Source: JAGPCK01 sp964535575 (GTDB lineage Bacteria; Bacteroidota; Bacteroidia; UKL13-3). Taken from it: a stretch of DNA of 64,000 nucleotides. A program made the translations under genes and the position numbers. The notes below the pieces were generated by a model. That model did no database searches. It worked only from the letters and a program-made list of their open reading frames with translations, and was not told the DNA's origin. The stretch's first letter is position 1; every line of letters starts with the position of its first letter. Positions 62,106-64,000 of the stretch are shown one piece after another. Where the stretch lies: assembly GCA_964535575.1 (NCBI GenBank), contig CAZHTC010000004.1, positions 235,642 to 299,641 of the forward strand, written 5' to 3'.

Positions 62106-64000
62106 ATGGGGCAGACTACAGAAGACTATACACTCAAATTAAGCGGACTTGAACCACTTATCATTTTTCCCGGAAGTAATTTTATAAACGTTGGAGAACG
62201 TACCAATGTAACAGGTTCAAAAAAATTTCTGAAACTCATAAAAGAAGGACAGTTTGAAGCTGCCTTGGACGTGGCAAAAGAACAGGTTCAGGGTGGCGCG
62301 CAGATTATCGATATAAATATGGATGAGGGAATGATTGACGGAGTAGAGTCAATGGTTAAATTCCTTCACCTCATTGCTTCGGAGCCCGACATATGCCGTG
62401 TTCCGGTTATGATTGATTCTTCTAAATGGGAAATTATTGAAGCCGGATTAAAATGCGTACAGGGAAAATGTGTGGTAAATTCCATTTCGCTGAAAGGCGG
62501 GGAAGCAGAATTTATTAAACAGGCCAGAACTGTTAAAAATTTCGGAGCCGCGGTTATTGTCATGCTTTTCGATGAAAAAGGGCAAGCCGACAACCTTCCG
62601 CGAAGAATTGAAATTGCAGAACGTGCCTATAAAATTCTCACTCAAAAGGTACATTTCCCTCCCGGAGATATCATTTTTGACCCAAATATTTTTCCGGTAG
62701 CTACCGGCATGGAAGAACACCGGAGAAATGCCCTCGATTTTTTTAACGGAACCAAATGGATAAAGGAAAACCTTCCGGGAGCAAAAGTAAGCGGAGGAGT
62801 TTCTAATGTGTCGTTCTCCTTCAGAGGGAACGATAAAGTACGGGAAGCTATGCACTCGGCTTTTTTGTACCATGGAATAAAACATGGTATGGACATGGGT
62901 ATTGTGAATCCTTCTCAACTGGAAGTGTACGACCAGATAGATAAAGATCTTCTCGAATATGTGGAAGATGTGTTACTCGATCGCAGAGATGACGCCACCG
63001 AACGTTTACTGGAGTATGCTGAAAAAGTAAAGGGAAAAGGAAAAGAAAAAGTAGTTGACGAAGAGTGGCGTAAAGCAAGTGTGGAAGAAAGATTAAGCCA
63101 TGCCCTTGTAAAAGGAATTGTTGAATTTATCGATATTGATACCGAAGAAGCGCGTCAAAAATGCGAGCGCCCTTTAGACGTAATTGAAGGCCCGCTAATG
63201 GCGGGAATGAATATAGTAGGTGATCTTTTTGGTCAGGGAAAAATGTTTTTGCCGCAGGTGGTAAAAAGTGCACGCGTTATGAAAAAAGCCGTAGCATACC
63301 TGATGCCCTACATGGAAGAAGAAAAACGCAAAAGTGGCAATATGTCAACCAGTCAGGGAACTATTTTACTGGCAACGGTAAAAGGAGATGTGCATGATAT
63401 CGGAAAAAATATTGTTGGTGTGGTGCTGGCCTGTAATAATTTTGAAATTATTGACCTGGGGGTGATGGTTCCGGCTGAAAAAATTCTGGAAGCTGCGCAA
63501 AAAAATAAGGTGGATGTAATCGGACTAAGCGGATTGATTACCCCCTCGCTTGATGAAATGGTACACATGGCCAAAGAAATGGAACGCCTTGGGCTTAAAA
63601 TTCCATTGCTTATTGGAGGAGCAACTACCTCAAGAGCACATACTGCCGTAAAAATTGATCCTGTGTATTCAGGTCCGGTTATTCATGTGCTTGATGCCAG
63701 TAAAAGTGTTCCCGTTGCGCAATCCATGATTAGTGATGAACAACGCCCCGAAGCATGGAAAAAATTTAAATCGGAATACGAACAGTTCAGAATTGATTAT
63801 AAAGCCCGCAGAAAAGATAAAAATTCGGTTTCGCTTGAGAAAGCCAGAGAAAACAAAATAAAAATTGACTGGGCACTTGAACAACCGGTTGCTCCCGCCA
63901 TATCGGGAATTAAAGTTTTTGATGATTTTCCGCTGGAAGAATTACGTGAACGGATTGACTGGACACCGTTTTTCCTTACCTGGGAACTGGTAGGTAAATA
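62106..64000 (+). CDS. metH: Methionine synthase, folate- and cobalamin-binding part (cut by window edge)
   Basis: About 631 residues are in the window; the frame is open at the right edge. The start is ATG 62106 (MGQTTEDYTLKLSGLEPL). The pterin-binding domain has NVGERTNVTGSKKF and IDINMDEGMIDG (about 30-90) and continues to about 310; the B12-cap domain follows (about 320-415), then the cobalamin-binding Rossmann domain with DVHDIGKNIV, where His430 is the lower cobalt ligand, and GLSGLITPSLDEMV. The reactivation domain begins near 600. It methylates homocysteine with methyl-tetrahydrofolate through cobalamin, together with the 60706-61716 product. Confidence 0.95.
   Translation, partial: MGQTTEDYTLKLSGLEPLIIFPGSNFINVGERTNVTGSKKFLKLIKEGQFEAALDVAKEQVQGGAQIIDINMDEGMIDGVESMVKFLHLIASEPDICRVPVMIDSSKWEIIEAGLKCVQGKCVVNSISLKGGEAEFIKQARTVKNFGAAVIVMLFDEKGQADNLPRRIEIAERAYKILTQKVHFPPGDIIFDPNIFPVATGMEEHRRNALDFFNGTKWIKENLPGAKVSGGVSNVSFSFRGNDKVREAMHSAFLYHGIKHGMDMGIVNPSQLEVYDQIDKDLLEYVEDVLLDRRDDATERLLEYAEKVKGKGKEKVVDEEWRKASVEERLSHALVKGIVEFIDIDTEEARQKCERPLDVIEGPLMAGMNIVGDLFGQGKMFLPQVVKSARVMKKAVAYLMPYMEEEKRKSGNMSTSQGTILLATVKGDVHDIGKNIVGVVLACNNFEIIDLGVMVPAEKILEAAQKNKVDVIGLSGLITPSLDEMVHMAKEMERLGLKIPLLIGGATTSRAHTAVKIDPVYSGPVIHVLDASKSVPVAQSMISDEQRPEAWKKFKSEYEQFRIDYKARRKDKNSVSLEKARENKIKIDWALEQPVAPAISGIKVFDDFPLEELRERIDWTPFFLTWELVGK

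Noticed and set aside
60706..64000. metH as one gene broken by a frameshift
   Set aside because: The two parts are separated by a complete unrelated gene with its own start and stop, and each part begins and ends at natural domain limits.

Overview
The window looks like a chromosomal segment from a free-living Bacteroidota bacterium (Chitinophagales, Sphingobacteriales or Flavobacteriales-like; genus not determinable from the sequence alone). Supporting signs are moderate-to-low GC, genes without Shine-Dalgarno sequences, repeated -7 elements of the form TAnnTTTG, type IX secretion (T9SS) features (a PorU-like C25 sortase and a CotH protein with a sorting tail), a split metH, an archaeal/eukaryotic-type prolyl-tRNA synthetase, and many small lipoproteins with SxC or GGC lipoboxes.

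Region 1 (1-27905) is a surface-polysaccharide locus, almost all on the minus strand and read from wza (27905) leftwards: outer-membrane export lipoprotein (Wza-like), a Wzc-like chain-length/tyrosine kinase, a Wzx flippase, three methyltransferases, about ten glycosyltransferases, a UDP-sugar epimerase, a membrane acyltransferase, a Wzy-like polymerase, a NodU-type carbamoyltransferase and a 1674-residue PorU2-like C25 peptidase. Many genes overlap by 1-23 bases, as in one long transcription unit with internal restarts. The locus runs off the left edge in a plus-strand glycosyltransferase.

Region 2 (27933-38750) is mixed: an M20 amidohydrolase, a biotin carboxylase, a REP-associated tyrosine transposase (RAYT) with its REP hairpins, a lipoprotein, a GDP-mannose 4,6-dehydratase, a DUF523 protein, an arsenic-resistance operon (arsR, ACR3, arsC) with a clear operator, and a DUF1801-CotH pair. 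A 27-base copy of the dehydratase gene's 3' end lies inside the REP cluster.

Region 3 (38786-48381) is a plus-strand block: a lipoprotein, then cytochrome c maturation genes ccmB, ccmC, ccmD-like, ccmE (with the CXXXY form of the haem-binding site) and ccmF, followed without a break by a DUF2520 dehydrogenase, a KdsC-type phosphatase and a UbiA prenyltransferase, then proS and an unknown conserved gene.

Region 4 (48378-57300) is on the minus strand: a PAS histidine kinase overlapping a receiver-kinase hybrid, dihydrofolate reductase, a 2-oxoglutarate oxygenase, a fatty-acid desaturase, a lipid A-type acyltransferase and the three-gene proton-translocating transhydrogenase (pntAA, pntAB, pntB).

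Region 5 (57430-64000) carries a histone-deacetylase-like enzyme, a very acidic small protein, a lipoprotein and a LuxE-like gene sharing a compact divergent promoter, and a methionine synthase split in two with a stand-alone receiver-domain gene between the halves; the second half runs off the right edge.

No rRNA, tRNA, CRISPR array or prophage was recognised.
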